A DNA stretch of 32,888 nt from Gammaproteobacteria bacterium (GTDB lineage Bacteria; Pseudomonadota; Gammaproteobacteria; Pseudomonadales; Azotimanducaceae): positions 1 to 32,888 of the forward strand of contig QJXZ01000006.1 in assembly GCA_003248125.1 (NCBI GenBank). Direction: 5' to 3'. How positions within the stretch are numbered: position 1 is the first letter of the stretch; each line of letters starts with the position of its first letter. Below the pieces are notes generated by a model. It saw only the letters and a program-made list of their open reading frames with translations. It had not been told where the DNA came from and searched no databases. The position numbers were made by a program, and so were the translations under genes. Positions 1 through 8,777 of the stretch are shown here, in pieces.

Positions 1-962
1 ACTAGCGAAGATCCCACGCCGAGCACGAACCAAATGGGGAGTAGCGCCATCAACCCTGGCTGCGTCGTGCCGAGGAGCAGACCGATCGCGAGCAGCACAC
101 CACCTGCGAGCATGAATGGTCGATCGGGTTGGCGGTCGAGGAAGTGTGGCAGTGCCAGTGCCGCGATCATCGATCCAGCACCCGAGGCCGCGAGCGCGAT
201 CGTGACGTCGACTTCGGAGCCGTTCAGCTGGTCGCGCACGTATACCACCGTGTTGACGATGACCATCGCGCCGGCTGACGCGACTGCGAGCGATAGCGCC
301 AACAGACCGCGGAGCCGCGGCGTCGCCAGATACGCACGAGTTCCAAACGCGAGATTGCGCCAGATACCGCCGTCACGTTGCGAAGGCTGCGGAGAGGGAA
401 GTCGGGTCGAGAGCACTAGTGCGGCGGAAACAGCGAATGCCGCTGCGTTCATGGCGAACAAGGCGTCGTAGTGCATCACGAGCAAGGCCATCGCGGCGAG
501 CGCTGGGCTCAACAGGTTTTCCAGATCGTAGGCGAGCCGCGACAGCGACAGTGCGCGCGTGTAGACGCGATCGTCCGGCAACACGTCCGGGATGGTCGCT
601 TGAAACGTTGGGGTGAACGCCGCTGAGCAGGCATTCAGCAAAAAGATGAGCATGTAGATGTGCCAGATCTCTGTCACCCACGGCAGGCACATCACCATCG
701 CTGCGCGCGCCACATCGAGTGTGACCAGGAACGTTCGGCGTGGCACGCGATGCACCAATGCGCCGGCCACGGGCGCGACGCCGACATAAGCGACCATCTT
801 CAGCGCGAGTGCGGTGCCGAGCACTGCGCCGGCTTTGCCGCCTGCTAGGTCGTAGGCGAGCAGTGCGAGCGCAACGGTCGTGAATCCCGTGCCGATGAGC
901 GAGGCGACCTGCGCGCCGAACAAGCGCCGATAGGTTCGATTGCGAAGTGGGGAATGCTCCAC
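1..962 (-). CDS. MFS transporter, partial (C-terminus beyond window edge)
   Basis: This frame is open from a GTG at 962-960 to base 1 and encodes the first 320 residues of a major facilitator superfamily permease. It begins near a typical N-terminal MFS stretch (RRLFGAQVASLIG) and continues as alternating hydrophobic helices with short basic loops. A loop with Arg-Arg after transmembrane segment 2 (VHRVPRRTF) fits the MFS_3/enterobactin-exporter-like group. The GTG lies 9 bases after the stop of the upstream ATP-grasp gene, so the two are very likely co-transcribed, and an in-frame TAA just upstream fixes the region of the start. Substrate cannot be read from sequence. The position after an ATP-grasp gene suggests export of a small molecule, but that is inference. 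The overlapping frame at 373-1080 is a GC-rich shadow. Confidence 0.85.
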   Translation of the reverse strand, partial: MEHSPLRNRTYRRLFGAQVASLIGTGFTTVALALLAYDLAGGKAGAVLGTALALKMVAYVGVAPVAGALVHRVPRRTFLVTLDVARAAMVMCLPWVTEIWHIYMLIFLLNACSAAFTPTFQATIPDVLPDDRVYTRALSLSRLAYDLENLLSPALAAMALLVMHYDALFAMNAAAFAVSAALVLSTRLPSPQPSQRDGGIWRNLAFGTRAYLATPRLRGLLALSLAVASAGAMVIVNTVVYVRDQLNGSEVDVTIALAASGAGSMIAALALPHFLDRQPDRPFMLAGGVLLAIGLLLGTTQPGLMALLPIWFVLGVGSSL

Positions 963-971
963 GGTGGTGCG

Positions 972-2027
972 TTACCGGCGTGCGTTGCGGACGTGTTCGA
1001 GTCGGGTGCGCGCGAGCTCGGCGAGCGGTTGCAGGCACTCGTCGGGGATGGGGAATACCGCGCTCACGTTTATTTCGCACAACACGAAGGACGTGGGGTC
1101 ACGATCCGACTCGGCGCCGTAGAAGAAATCGGCGTCCCAAATCACTGGAAGCGCGTGTTCCGCCAGCTCATGGCGTGCACAGAGCTCCGGCAGCCATTGC
1201 GACTCGAGCTTCCGCTTCAGGGGCTGAAAGTCTTCACGCGTGGGTGGGAAATACAGCCGTGGTCCAGGTTCCGGCGGCGCCCCACCATCGCCCGGCGCCG
1301 GATAAAGCGCGTTGATTTTCTGCTCGCCGAATCCCATGACACGATTGCCTGCGAGATAACAACGCACCGTGCCATCGACGATTCGCGACTGGTACTCCTG
1401 ATCGATGAGTGTCCCGCCGCGTTCGAAATACGGCTCGAAACGTTGCACGAGTTCGGCGAGGGTCGTCGGCTCTTCGGCGCCCCCGCGCGCTGCGTGCCGG
1501 AGCAGGAGCGGTGTGTCGGCATCGAGGCTAGCCTCGTCGGCGAGCGTGACCTTCCACACACCGTTGCCGCCGTTGCCGCGGCATTGCTTCAGCACCCGCG
1601 ATCCGCTCGTAGTGAGAGCTGTCGGGAAGTCGCGCGTGAAGTGATCCGACGTCGCGTAGAGCCGAACGTCACTGCCCCATCCCATGTCGCGTGTGTGATA
1701 GAGCACTTCCTTCGTGCCGATCGCATCGATGACGTCGGGATGCGCGCTCACGAACGCACCCTGGTCCGCCAAGCGGCGCAGTAGTGCGTTGAGTACTGTT
1801 CGATCGCCCCCGCGCTCGATTGGATTGACCCACACCAAGACGGCATCGCAGGTGGACAGTTGCGGTTCGACGCTGTCGACAATCTCGTCTGCATAGGCGA
1901 TACCGACGGGTTCCAGCCCGACAGTCGACAGTGCCCGGCCAATGGCTGCGAGCCGGGTCGACTCGATGTTGGGCGTCGGCGCATAGGGATCGCCCGCCCA
2001 TACCAGTGCCACGCGTTGGCGGCTCAT
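972..2027 (-). CDS. Cj0069-family ATP-grasp domain protein
   Basis: The 351-residue product resembles the Cj0069 family, which has an ATP-grasp fold and unknown substrate. The N-terminal part (about 1-100) resembles a pre-ATP-grasp Rossmann-like domain. It is followed by a conserved GTKEVLY segment and a Gly-rich ATP-binding loop (KQCRGNGGNGVWK, near residues 147-159). Near the C-terminus, DADFFYG and CEINVSAVFP match the metal/ATP site region of ATP-grasp enzymes, where Asp/Glu and Asn are ligands. Such enzymes form amide or peptide bonds through acyl-phosphates. Its ATG overlaps the stop of the superoxide dismutase gene (ATGA, 2024-2027), so translation is coupled, and an MFS transporter follows 9 bases later. 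The reaction is unknown; an amino-acid or peptide ligase is the natural guess. Confidence 0.85.
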   Translation of the reverse strand: MSRQRVALVWAGDPYAPTPNIESTRLAAIGRALSTVGLEPVGIAYADEIVDSVEPQLSTCDAVLVWVNPIERGGDRTVLNALLRRLADQGAFVSAHPDVIDAIGTKEVLYHTRDMGWGSDVRLYATSDHFTRDFPTALTTSGSRVLKQCRGNGGNGVWKVTLADEASLDADTPLLLRHAARGGAEEPTTLAELVQRFEPYFERGGTLIDQEYQSRIVDGTVRCYLAGNRVMGFGEQKINALYPAPGDGGAPPEPGPRLYFPPTREDFQPLKRKLESQWLPELCARHELAEHALPVIWDADFFYGAESDRDPTSFVLCEINVSAVFPIPDECLQPLAELARTRLEHVRNARR

Positions 2028-2749
2028 GCGCGGGATCCGCTAGTGATCGCGTCGGCGCGGGCGGCAACGATCTCCCAGTCGAAGTTGGCGAATGCGGCGT
2101 CGATGTAGCGTGCCGCCGCTGCACCGTAGTCCAACTGATAGGAATGCTCGTACATATCCAAGACCAGTAGCGGCGTGGCGCCGGCCGGAAACTGCATGTG
2201 ATCCGCAAGACAGAAGTTCTCCAGCAGGCCGGTGTGGGCATCGTGCGCCAGGACCACCCAGCCGCAGCCGCCGCTCAGACCGTAGGCGATCCGGCGGAAT
2301 TCCGCCTCCCATGCATCGAAAGTGCCGAACGCGCGGCCGATCCATGATCGCATGCGATGGTCGGCGCGACCGTTGCCGCCGAGCCCGTCGAAGTACAACT
2401 CGTGCAGCACCACCGAACCGGTGCGCATCAGGTGCTCGCGCTTGAGGCCGTTGTAAACGAACGGCGGTACGTCGGGGTCTCGGCTTGCGGCGGCGAGGCG
2501 CTGCTTGACCGCATTCAAGGTGCGCACCGAACCGCCGTAGTTGTTCTGCCAATGCGACTCGAGCAGTGCTCTCGACAGGCCGCGCAGGCGCGATGCATCG
2601 AAGCGCAACGGGTGCATCTCGTGGTGGCCGAGGAACGACGGTGGGACGCTTGGTGTCGGCTCGGGCGTGACCACCGCGGATGATGCGCCGGCTGCAATGA
2701 GTGTAGCCGTTGCCCCGAGCATTGCGCGGCGGGTCGTTTCGCTCGTCAT
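2024..2749 (-). CDS. Fe/Mn superoxide dismutase family protein with Tat signal
   Basis: The 241-residue product has the features of iron/manganese superoxide dismutase, which converts superoxide to oxygen and hydrogen peroxide. The four expected metal ligands are in place: His66 (ESHWQNNYGG), His116 (VLHELYF), Asp198 and His202 (LDMYEHSYQLDYG). A conserved GGCGWVVL strand lies between the second and third. The N-terminus reads TTRRAMLGATA and continues into a hydrophobic segment, a twin-arginine signal, so the folded metalloenzyme is probably exported. I chose the ATG at 2749-2747 because it puts the twin arginine at residues 6-7 and a CAGG Shine-Dalgarno-like sequence precedes it. A longer frame from 2809 adds a basic tail unlike the family. 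It is the first gene of a coupled operon with the ATP-grasp gene. Fe versus Mn preference cannot be decided here. Confidence 0.88.
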   Translation of the reverse strand: MTSETTRRAMLGATATLIAAGASSAVVTPEPTPSVPPSFLGHHEMHPLRFDASRLRGLSRALLESHWQNNYGGSVRTLNAVKQRLAAASRDPDVPPFVYNGLKREHLMRTGSVVLHELYFDGLGGNGRADHRMRSWIGRAFGTFDAWEAEFRRIAYGLSGGCGWVVLAHDAHTGLLENFCLADHMQFPAGATPLLVLDMYEHSYQLDYGAAAARYIDAAFANFDWEIVAARADAITSGSRA

Positions 2750-2866
2750 GACCTGATTCTCCGCGGGAGACGGAGTACGCATTCGGCGCCGCCGGTCGCG
2801 ATGCGTCAAGCCTCACCCGATCATTGGACGCGGTGATCGACGTGGCCGAGTGGTTATCATGCCTCC

Positions 2867-3874
2867 ATGACGCTACCTGCCAACCTGCGCCTGTCCGTGC
2901 TAGACCAAAGTCCGATCCGCAGCGGCGGTTCCGCAGCCGATGCGCTCACCGAAACGCTGGAGCTAGCGGTGATCACGGAGCGGCTCGGATATCACCGCTA
3001 CTGGGTGGCCGAGCATCATGGGTCGCGTAGCTTCGCCGGCTCGTCGCCGGAGATTTTGGTCGGCCAGATTGCGGCCCGCACATCGCACATTCGCGTTGGC
3101 TCGGGCGGTGTCATGCTGATGCACTACAGCCCCTTGAAGGTGGCCGAGAACTTCCGGCTGTTGGAAACGCTGTATCCCAATCGTATCGATCTCGGTATCG
3201 GCCGCGCACCCGGTAGCGATGGCATCACCGCCGTTGCGCTGGCGTACGGCTCGAAGATCGGCATCGAGTACTTCCCTGCCAAGCTCGCAGATCTGCGCGC
3301 GTTCATTCGCGGTGATGCTCCCTATACCGAAGCGCTCTCCCCGGTGACCGCCACACCGATACCGGACACCGTCCCGGAACTCTGGATGCTCGGTTCATCG
3401 GAAGACGGTGCGCGCTTGGCTGCGCATTTCGGTTTGCCGCTCTCGTTTGCTCACTTCATCAGCCCGCATCTCGCAGAGAGCTGTTGCGCAATTTATCGCG
3501 ACAACTTTCGGCCGTCTGTGACCAGCGCAGAGCCACGCATCAGCCTCGGCGTGTTCGTGTTGTGCGCGGATTCCGACTCTGAGGCAGAGGATCTGGCGGC
3601 CTGTCGCGACGTTTGGCGGATGCGTGTGGAACGTGGCGAATTTGCGCCGTTTCCTTCCGTCGCGGAAGCGCGAGCGTTCGAGCTCACACCTGCCGAGCGC
3701 GAGCGCATTGCATCACGGCGCGAGCATCAGATTCTGGGCACGCGCGTGCCGGTGCATGCGCGCCTGACCGAACTCGCGAAGGGGTGTCGCGCTGAAGAAC
3801 TGATCGTGGTCAGCATCACGCACGATTTCCGGGCGCGGGTGCGCTGCTACGAGTTGCTCGCGGATCGGCGGTAA
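2867..3874 (+). CDS. LLM-class flavin-dependent oxidoreductase, MsnO8 type
   Basis: The 335-residue product belongs to the luciferase-like monooxygenases, which use reduced flavin from a separate reductase. The opening strand (LRLSVLDQSPIRSG), the segment YHRYWVAEHHGSRSF and the run VGSGGVMLMHYSPLKVAENFR are typical of the MsnO8/YhbW subgroup. The length is as expected. It starts 117 bases from the divergent superoxide dismutase operon. Its last 28 bases overlap the 3' end of the convergent DUF2784 gene. The physiological substrate of this subgroup is mostly unknown. Confidence 0.88.
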   Translation: MTLPANLRLSVLDQSPIRSGGSAADALTETLELAVITERLGYHRYWVAEHHGSRSFAGSSPEILVGQIAARTSHIRVGSGGVMLMHYSPLKVAENFRLLETLYPNRIDLGIGRAPGSDGITAVALAYGSKIGIEYFPAKLADLRAFIRGDAPYTEALSPVTATPIPDTVPELWMLGSSEDGARLAAHFGLPLSFAHFISPHLAESCCAIYRDNFRPSVTSAEPRISLGVFVLCADSDSEAEDLAACRDVWRMRVERGEFAPFPSVAEARAFELTPAERERIASRREHQILGTRVPVHARLTELAKGCRAEELIVVSITHDFRARVRCYELLADRR

Positions 3875-4224
3875 CGGTAGTAGACGAACCCGTAGAGGAA
3901 CGCATTCCACACCAAGACCGCCACGCCAGCCGTGAGGGCGACGGGTTCCGACATGCCGTCCGGATAGACGATGGGCGTTAGATAGTGGTCGACGAATCCG
4001 CCTTCGTAACCCGCGTCGCCAGCCGCGCGGCGTAGCGCGACTTCCAATGGCGTGAGTGGGCAAGTGAACGGCACGAGATTGACCGCCGATGCCCACCCGA
4101 CATACGGCACATGCAGCCATGCCACCCAAGGGCGCCACAGCACCAAAAGCGCGCCGAAGATCGCAAACAGGACAAGCGCGAAGTGGATGACGAGGACGAG
4201 GTCGGCGAGCAGGCTCGCGAGCAT
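3847..4224 (-). CDS. DUF2784 domain-containing membrane protein
   Basis: The 125-residue product has about four hydrophobic segments: one at residues 5-27, another around the WVAWLHVPYVGWASAVN region, and a C-terminal helix ending in a Tyr/Arg cluster. The segment CPLTPLE and the following GGFVDHYL match the DUF2784 family of small bacterial inner-membrane proteins, whose function is unknown. The gene sits downstream of the dksA-like gene on the same strand, separated by a perfect palindrome. Its 3' end overlaps the flavin oxidoreductase gene by 28 bases in convergent orientation. An alternative longer frame at 3978-4244 is a shadow. Confidence 0.85.
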   Translation of the reverse strand: MLASLLADLVLVIHFALVLFAIFGALLVLWRPWVAWLHVPYVGWASAVNLVPFTCPLTPLEVALRRAAGDAGYEGGFVDHYLTPIVYPDGMSEPVALTAGVAVLVWNAFLYGFVYYRYRRSASNS

Positions 4225-4231
4225 GAATAAC

Positions 4232-4272
4232 CGGGACAGTTCACCTATTTCGAAAATAGGTGAACTGTCCCG
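4232..4272. repeat. Perfect 19-bp inverted repeat with 3-base loop
   Basis: The arms 4232-4250 and 4254-4272 are exact reverse complements around the loop CGA; the left arm begins CGGGACAGTTCACC. It lies between the stop of the dksA-like gene and the start of the DUF2784 gene, both on the minus strand, so it would form a strong hairpin in the dksA transcript. No T-run follows the stem, so an intrinsic terminator is not the best reading. The GGGACAG start resembles palindromic elements I recall from gammaproteobacterial genomes, some linked to REP-associated tyrosine transposases; that link is inference. Confidence 0.9.
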
Positions 4273-4278
4273 AATTTC

Positions 4279-4617
4279 CTACCTGCGTTCTGCCTCGGTC
4301 GCGCAATCGACGCACAGGCTGGTGGTTGGCAGGGCTTTCAGGCGCGCGGCCGGAATCTCTTCGCCGCAAGCGTTGCAATAGGGATAGTCGCCGGATTCGA
4401 CGCGCGCGAGTGCATGCTCGATCTGGCGCAGTTCGTCGGCCACTTCCGCGTCGAGGGCCTCGAGCACTTCTTGATTCTCTAGTTCCACCGCTTGTTCGGC
4501 GAAGTCCTGGGGCAGTGGCTCGTCGCGATGGCGAGTCTTCCGCGCAATTCGGCCGTGGCGCTCGGTGAGTTCCTCCTTGCGCTCGAGGAGCGCAGTTCTG
4601 ACTTGCTCGATATCCAC
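4279..4617 (-). CDS. TraR/DksA family zinc-finger protein
   Basis: The 112-residue product has the DksA/TraR layout: an N-terminal coiled coil (about residues 1-75) rich in Glu, Arg and Leu, then a four-cysteine zinc finger (CNAC near residue 82 and CVDC near residue 103) with Pro-Ala-Arg-Leu between. DksA proteins bind in the secondary channel of RNA polymerase and, with ppGpp, adjust promoter activity. In canonical DksA the coiled-coil tip carries two aspartates. Here the hinge reads RDEPLPQDFAEQA, typical of shorter DksA-like paralogs. It is therefore probably an accessory paralog rather than the main DksA. The ATG at 4617 is preceded by a GAATTC-rich leader without a clear strong ribosome site. 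Confidence 0.88.
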   Translation of the reverse strand: MDIEQVRTALLERKEELTERHGRIARKTRHRDEPLPQDFAEQAVELENQEVLEALDAEVADELRQIEHALARVESGDYPYCNACGEEIPAARLKALPTTSLCVDCATEAERR

Positions 4618-4825
4618 GGTGAATTCCTCACGAAAGCGCCTTCATCATAAACCGCTGTCGCGGAGCGTCATACACCCTTGGTTCCCCGTATTGCGTGCGC
4701 GCGTGCACGAATTGGGCCTACTTGCCTGCGTTTCCTGGGTCGTGATACGGTCGTTCGACCATCGATCCGAATGCGTCTTGCGCGCCCGATGTGACGAGGC
4801 GAGCAGACGGGGAGGGGAATGAAAC

Positions 4826-5251
4826 ATGGTGCGATGGGTCGTTCGCTGGGCGTTGTCCCGGGGACCTGTTGGCTTTTGGCTCGCCTTGGGCGGGCTGTTG
4901 GCGTTTTGCCCGTTTCCTTACCTCGACGCCGAGCTGTTCGGCGTTGCGCAGGTGTTTGCCCTCATTTTGCTGATTGCCAGCCTGGTCGTCGCGGTAGTGG
5001 CGGTCTTGCATCTCGAGCGCGGTTGGGAGGCCGTGCGAATCCTGAGCTTCGCAGGCAGCTGGGTGTGGGGGGCGTTGTTCTTGACTCACCTCGTGATGAT
5101 CGACCCCGCGAGCTCGAATGCGATCGAGGGCGTGGTGGCGTTGGGCTTGGCGACGGCGGCATGGTTGGCCGTATTCCAATACTTCCGTCGCGACAGCATT
5201 CAGCAACTCTTCCCTTACCCATCGGTACCACGCCGGTTCAGACGCTTCTGA
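4826..5251 (+). CDS. Hypothetical four-helix membrane protein
   Basis: The 141-residue product is mostly hydrophobic, with about four predicted transmembrane helices: near residues 15-30, 38-62, 72-92 and 100-118. The C-terminal tail is basic (RRFRRF). I do not recognise a family. A GGGGAGGGG purine run about 7-15 bases before the ATG makes a good ribosome site. The Bax inhibitor-1 family gene starts 37 bases downstream on the same strand, so the two may be co-transcribed. The divergent dksA-like gene begins 208 bases upstream, leaving room for a shared promoter region. Confidence 0.7.
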   Translation: MVRWVVRWALSRGPVGFWLALGGLLAFCPFPYLDAELFGVAQVFALILLIASLVVAVVAVLHLERGWEAVRILSFAGSWVWGALFLTHLVMIDPASSNAIEGVVALGLATAAWLAVFQYFRRDSIQQLFPYPSVPRRFRRF

Positions 5252-5288
5252 TAGACTCGCCTCCGTCGTTAACGAGGAGGTAGTCGAC

Positions 5289-5954
5289 ATGGCCGAACCG
5301 AGGATGCTCACCGCCACGGGCGCACGTGGCGAGGTGCAAGTCAATCGTGTTCTACGCAATACCTATTTACTGCTGGGTATGACGCTCGCGTTCAGCACGC
5401 TGGTCACATTCGTGGCGATGGCGATGAACGCGCCGTACTTGGGTTTCTTTCCGACGCTGGTCGGTTTTTTCGGGCTCTTGTTCTTGGTTCACAAGACCGC
5501 GGATAGTGCCTGGGGACTAGCGACGGTGTTTCTGTTCACCGGATTTCTGGGCTACACGTTGGGCCCGCTTCTCAACCTCTATCTCAGCTTACCGAACGGT
5601 GTTGCGTTGGTCGGTCAGGCATTGGGTCTGACGGCGGGCGCATTCATCGGTCTGTCGCTATATGCGGTTGCGACGCGCAAAGACTTCCAATTCCTCTCCG
5701 GATTCCTCGTGGCCGGCGTCTTCGTCATCATGGGCGGCGTTCTGATCAACTACTTCGCCGAGATTCCGATGCTCTCGATGGTGATCTCGTGCGTGGTCGT
5801 CTTGTTCGCGTGCGCGCTCATCCTGTGGGAAACGAGTTCCGTCATTCACGGCGGCGAGACGAACTACATCCGCGCAACCGTCGGCCTGTACGTATCGATC
5901 TACAACCTGTTCGCGAGCTTGTTGCACCTGCTTGGCGTGTTCAGCGAAGACTGA
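5289..5954 (+). CDS. Bax inhibitor-1/YccA family membrane protein
   Basis: The 221-residue product has seven hydrophobic segments and the organisation of the Bax1-I (YccA/YbhL/TMBIM) family. This includes the N-terminal VNRVLRNTYLLLGMTLAFS entry helix and a C-terminal ETNYIRATVGLYVSIYNLF segment followed by a short helix. YccA-type members modulate FtsH-dependent membrane proteolysis in E. coli, and others act as pH-sensitive calcium leak channels; which applies here is not decidable. The ATG at 5289 is preceded by GAGGAGG (5274-5280) at ideal spacing, so the longer frame from 5118 is rejected. Its 3' end overlaps the convergent VWA gene by 14 bases. Confidence 0.92.
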   Translation: MAEPRMLTATGARGEVQVNRVLRNTYLLLGMTLAFSTLVTFVAMAMNAPYLGFFPTLVGFFGLLFLVHKTADSAWGLATVFLFTGFLGYTLGPLLNLYLSLPNGVALVGQALGLTAGAFIGLSLYAVATRKDFQFLSGFLVAGVFVIMGGVLINYFAEIPMLSMVISCVVVLFACALILWETSSVIHGGETNYIRATVGLYVSIYNLFASLLHLLGVFSED

Positions 5955-7962
5955 GCATCTGATACACGTCGGCCAATGCGGCCGGTAAACCTTCGATGTC
6001 CTCGATGACCAGATAACGGTCATCGGGGCACATCGCCTTCAAGTAGTCGTGGCCGGAGCGATCGACGGTCACGCAGAACGTCTGAATGCCTGCCGAATGG
6101 GCCTCATTGAGGGCTTTACCGGTGTCGGCGACGCCGTAGTCGTGCTTGCCCCGATCGGGACCGTAGTCGCAGTCCTGCGGGAAGCCGTCGGAGAGGAGCA
6201 CCAAGATCTTGAGCGCGGCATGGGTCGAGTCGAGCTTGCGGCGTGCATGGCGAATGGCCGGCCCCATGCGTGTGCTGCGGCGCGGCTTCATGCCAAGCAA
6301 GGCACGCGCTGCGCGACCATCCCACGGCTCGCGGAAGTCCTTCGCGATCGCGAACTCCACTTCGTGACGGCCGTAGCCAGAGAAGCCGTAGATTGCGAAC
6401 GCATCGTGCAAGTCGTTCAGGCCGGCCGCCATCAGCCAGAGTGATTCGCGAAGTACGTCGATGATGCGCCGCACAGGCTCCAGCTCTGCTGCGGGTTTCG
6501 CCGCCCACACATAGCCGTCGTCGTCGTAGGGATCGCGCAAGTGCGGATACGTGCCCGTGGCTGGTGGCAGCACCTGAGGCTCCGGTTCAGGGTCCGGCGT
6601 CACGATTGCGTCGTCGGTCGATGCGGACAAGTCGACGAGAAACACGGTGGCAATGTCGCGCGCGGCGCGGTCGCGACGCTCGTAGACGCGTTCGTCCGGC
6701 ACGTCGCCGCGATGCCGATCCACGGCGTAGCGGATCAGGTCGTCCCAGTTGAGATCCTCGCCGTCGTTGACGTGCCGTACTCGCTCCAGCGCTTCGAGCG
6801 GCAACTTGAGAAAGCAATCGCGCACCGCCTTGCGCTGTGCGGCGATACGATGCAACAGCGCCTCGGCGTCATTGGTCGAGTCAGGCATGGGGGCGAGCCG
6901 CTCTTCCAGCACGCGACACCAGCGCGGCCGATACGCATTGGCATGCATATCCCACTCCGGATACCACACGCTGCGCCGACCGCGAATGTCCTCTGGATCG
7001 ATCACGGCCGCCAGCGCCGAGCGCTCCATGTCGGCGCGGCGAGCGAGCAGATCGCGGCGATCGATGAGGGCGCGGTCTACGATCACGCCGTCTTGCTCGT
7101 CGTCGCCTTCGATCAGCTCATCGAGATCGGTGACCATGTCGCGCCAATCGGCGAGGCGATCCTCGCGTTGCAGCCATTCGTTGGGCGGCGGTCCTTGGAA
7201 GGCGGGTCGTTCGGTGAGCGGTGCGTCGAGGCCGTCGAGCACGCGAATCACCTCCGTCGAAAGAAAACCATGACGTTCGAGGCACTCGATGATGAGCGTG
7301 GTCACGGCCGCGCTGGTGTAGACGTCGGCACCCGTACCGCGCACGGCGCTGGCAATCGTTGCCAGGTCATCGATCAAGCGGCTGTCGGGTGACTCGCCGA
7401 GCGTCCAGCGCACGAGCCCATCTACTAGCTGAGCGAACGGATCCTCGGGCGATGCAAGGCGCCGATCCAATTCCCACGCACAGAGCCGTCGGTAGTGCGC
7501 AGCAATCCCTGGGTAGCGTGCAAGCATTGCGCAATCGATGCGGTGACCTTCGACGATCTCGAATATGCGCGCAGCCGCTTCCGGTACGCCGAAATGGGCA
7601 TAGAACTGATCGTAGTCGGAGAGTCGCGGGCTCGGCTCGCCGGGATCTCGCACGGCGAGCTCACGGCAACGCGCGCGCGCCTCGGCGATGCGAAATCGAT
7701 AGGTGCCGAACTCGCGATAGCCGAGCTGGTGCAACGTCATGCATCGATAAGCGCCGAGATTGGCGGTCACGTCGTCGAACGCCGCAAACGACTCGGGAAG
7801 TTGTATCGCATCCGCGCCGGCTTCCTCGTCGCCGTACGTGCGAATCTCGTGGTGCTCGCCGGTAATCCCGTTGGCGAACAAGGCAAGGCGCCGCTCGACC
7901 GTGGTTAGCGCGACCGCGGCAGGGCGGCCTGCCGGCGCTGTCGCGACGCGGGCGGTGGTCAC
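5941..7962 (-). CDS. CbbO/NorD-type VWA domain protein
   Basis: The 673-residue product ends in a von Willebrand factor A domain with a good MIDAS metal site: DLSAST (Asp444, Ser446, Ser448) and LLSDGFPQD near residue 607. The C-terminal part, with a long [15 protein letters not shown] loop and [10 protein letters not shown], matches NorD/CbbO. Those proteins work with a MoxR-type AAA partner (NorQ/CbbQ) to mature or remodel a metal or carbon-fixing enzyme. The first 430 residues are helical and acidic. I chose the GTG at 7962 because it overlaps the MoxR stop (GTGA, 7959-7962), giving translational coupling. The frame could extend to 8046 only inside the MoxR gene. No Rubisco or nitric oxide reductase gene is visible nearby, so the client is probably something else, perhaps the VOC protein encoded first in this operon. 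Confidence 0.9.
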   Translation of the reverse strand: MTTARVATAPAGRPAAVALTTVERRLALFANGITGEHHEIRTYGDEEAGADAIQLPESFAAFDDVTANLGAYRCMTLHQLGYREFGTYRFRIAEARARCRELAVRDPGEPSPRLSDYDQFYAHFGVPEAAARIFEIVEGHRIDCAMLARYPGIAAHYRRLCAWELDRRLASPEDPFAQLVDGLVRWTLGESPDSRLIDDLATIASAVRGTGADVYTSAAVTTLIIECLERHGFLSTEVIRVLDGLDAPLTERPAFQGPPPNEWLQREDRLADWRDMVTDLDELIEGDDEQDGVIVDRALIDRRDLLARRADMERSALAAVIDPEDIRGRRSVWYPEWDMHANAYRPRWCRVLEERLAPMPDSTNDAEALLHRIAAQRKAVRDCFLKLPLEALERVRHVNDGEDLNWDDLIRYAVDRHRGDVPDERVYERRDRAARDIATVFLVDLSASTDDAIVTPDPEPEPQVLPPATGTYPHLRDPYDDDGYVWAAKPAAELEPVRRIIDVLRESLWLMAAGLNDLHDAFAIYGFSGYGRHEVEFAIAKDFREPWDGRAARALLGMKPRRSTRMGPAIRHARRKLDSTHAALKILVLLSDGFPQDCDYGPDRGKHDYGVADTGKALNEAHSAGIQTFCVTVDRSGHDYLKAMCPDDRYLVIEDIEGLPAALADVYQMLSLR

Positions 7963-8777
7963 GGCAATACGACGTCGACGATGTCGGCTACGGCCTTCTG
8001 CACCGTGGTGTCGTCCGACACCGCATTGACCACGGCAATCTCGCACGCACGGCGTGCATCGACGCCGCCGCGGATGAGCGCACCGGCATACGTCAGGAGG
8101 CGCGTCGACACACCCTCTTCGAAACCCTGTTCGGAAAGATTGCGGGTCTTGGCGCCAATCACGGCCAGTCGTTCGGCAGTCTCGTCGTCGACGCCGCTCT
8201 CGTGCGCAATGATGGTCGCCTCACGTTCCTCGTCGGGATAGTCGAACGCGATCGCGACGAACCGCTGGCGTGTGCTGGGCTTCAGGTCCTTGAGCAGGCC
8301 CTGGTATCCCGGGTTGTAGGAAATCACCAGCAGGAAGTCCGGATGCGCCTCGATCAGCTCGGCGGTCTTCTCGATCGGCAACATGCGACGGTGATCGGTG
8401 AGCGAGTGGATGATGACCGTGGTGTCCTTGCGCGCCTCGACGATTTCGTCGAGGTAACTGATTGCGCCGGTGCGGACCGCGCGGGTCAGCGGGCCGTCCA
8501 TCCACACGGTTTCATCGCCACGAAGCAGATAACGTCCGACGAGATCGGTACCGGTGAGATCCTCGTGACAGGTTACCGTGATGAGTGCCGGGTCGATGTT
8601 CCTGCGTCGGTCGCTTTCGCTGCCGCGGTACAAGCGCCACGTCATGTACTCGACGAAGCGGGTCTTGCCGCAGCCGGTGGGACCCTTCAGCAACACCGGC
8701 AGCCGCGCCTGGTAGGCGGCTTCGAACACGGCCACCTCGTCGCTCAACGGCAGGTAGTACGGTGGCGCGGCGGTCAT
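7959..8777 (-). CDS. MoxR-family AAA ATPase, CbbQ/NorQ/NirQ type
   Basis: The 272-residue product carries a Walker A motif GPTGCGKT (residues 32-39) and a Walker B YLDEI (Asp110-Glu111). It also has the family segments [17 protein letters not shown] and [10 protein letters not shown] (sensor 1 region), plus a C-terminal lid. This is the CbbQ/NirQ/NorQ/GpvN branch. Its hexamers drive activation or cofactor insertion of a client enzyme together with a VWA adaptor. It overlaps both neighbours by four bases (ATGA with the VOC gene upstream, GTGA with the VWA gene downstream), so the three proteins are probably made in fixed ratio and function together. Confidence 0.93.
   Translation of the reverse strand: MTAAPPYYLPLSDEVAVFEAAYQARLPVLLKGPTGCGKTRFVEYMTWRLYRGSESDRRRNIDPALITVTCHEDLTGTDLVGRYLLRGDETVWMDGPLTRAVRTGAISYLDEIVEARKDTTVIIHSLTDHRRMLPIEKTAELIEAHPDFLLVISYNPGYQGLLKDLKPSTRQRFVAIAFDYPDEEREATIIAHESGVDDETAERLAVIGAKTRNLSEQGFEEGVSTRLLTYAGALIRGGVDARRACEIAVVNAVSDDTTVQKAVADIVDVVLP

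Noticed and set aside
373-1080. Long Arg-rich frame on the minus strand
   Set aside because: It overlaps the MFS and ATP-grasp genes in other frames and has the Arg/Ala/His composition of a GC-rich shadow.
2842-2856. GTGGCCGAGTGGTTA, like a tRNA-Leu/Ser D-arm
   Set aside because: No acceptor stem, anticodon stem or T-arm follows; it lies directly in the leader of the flavin oxidoreductase gene.
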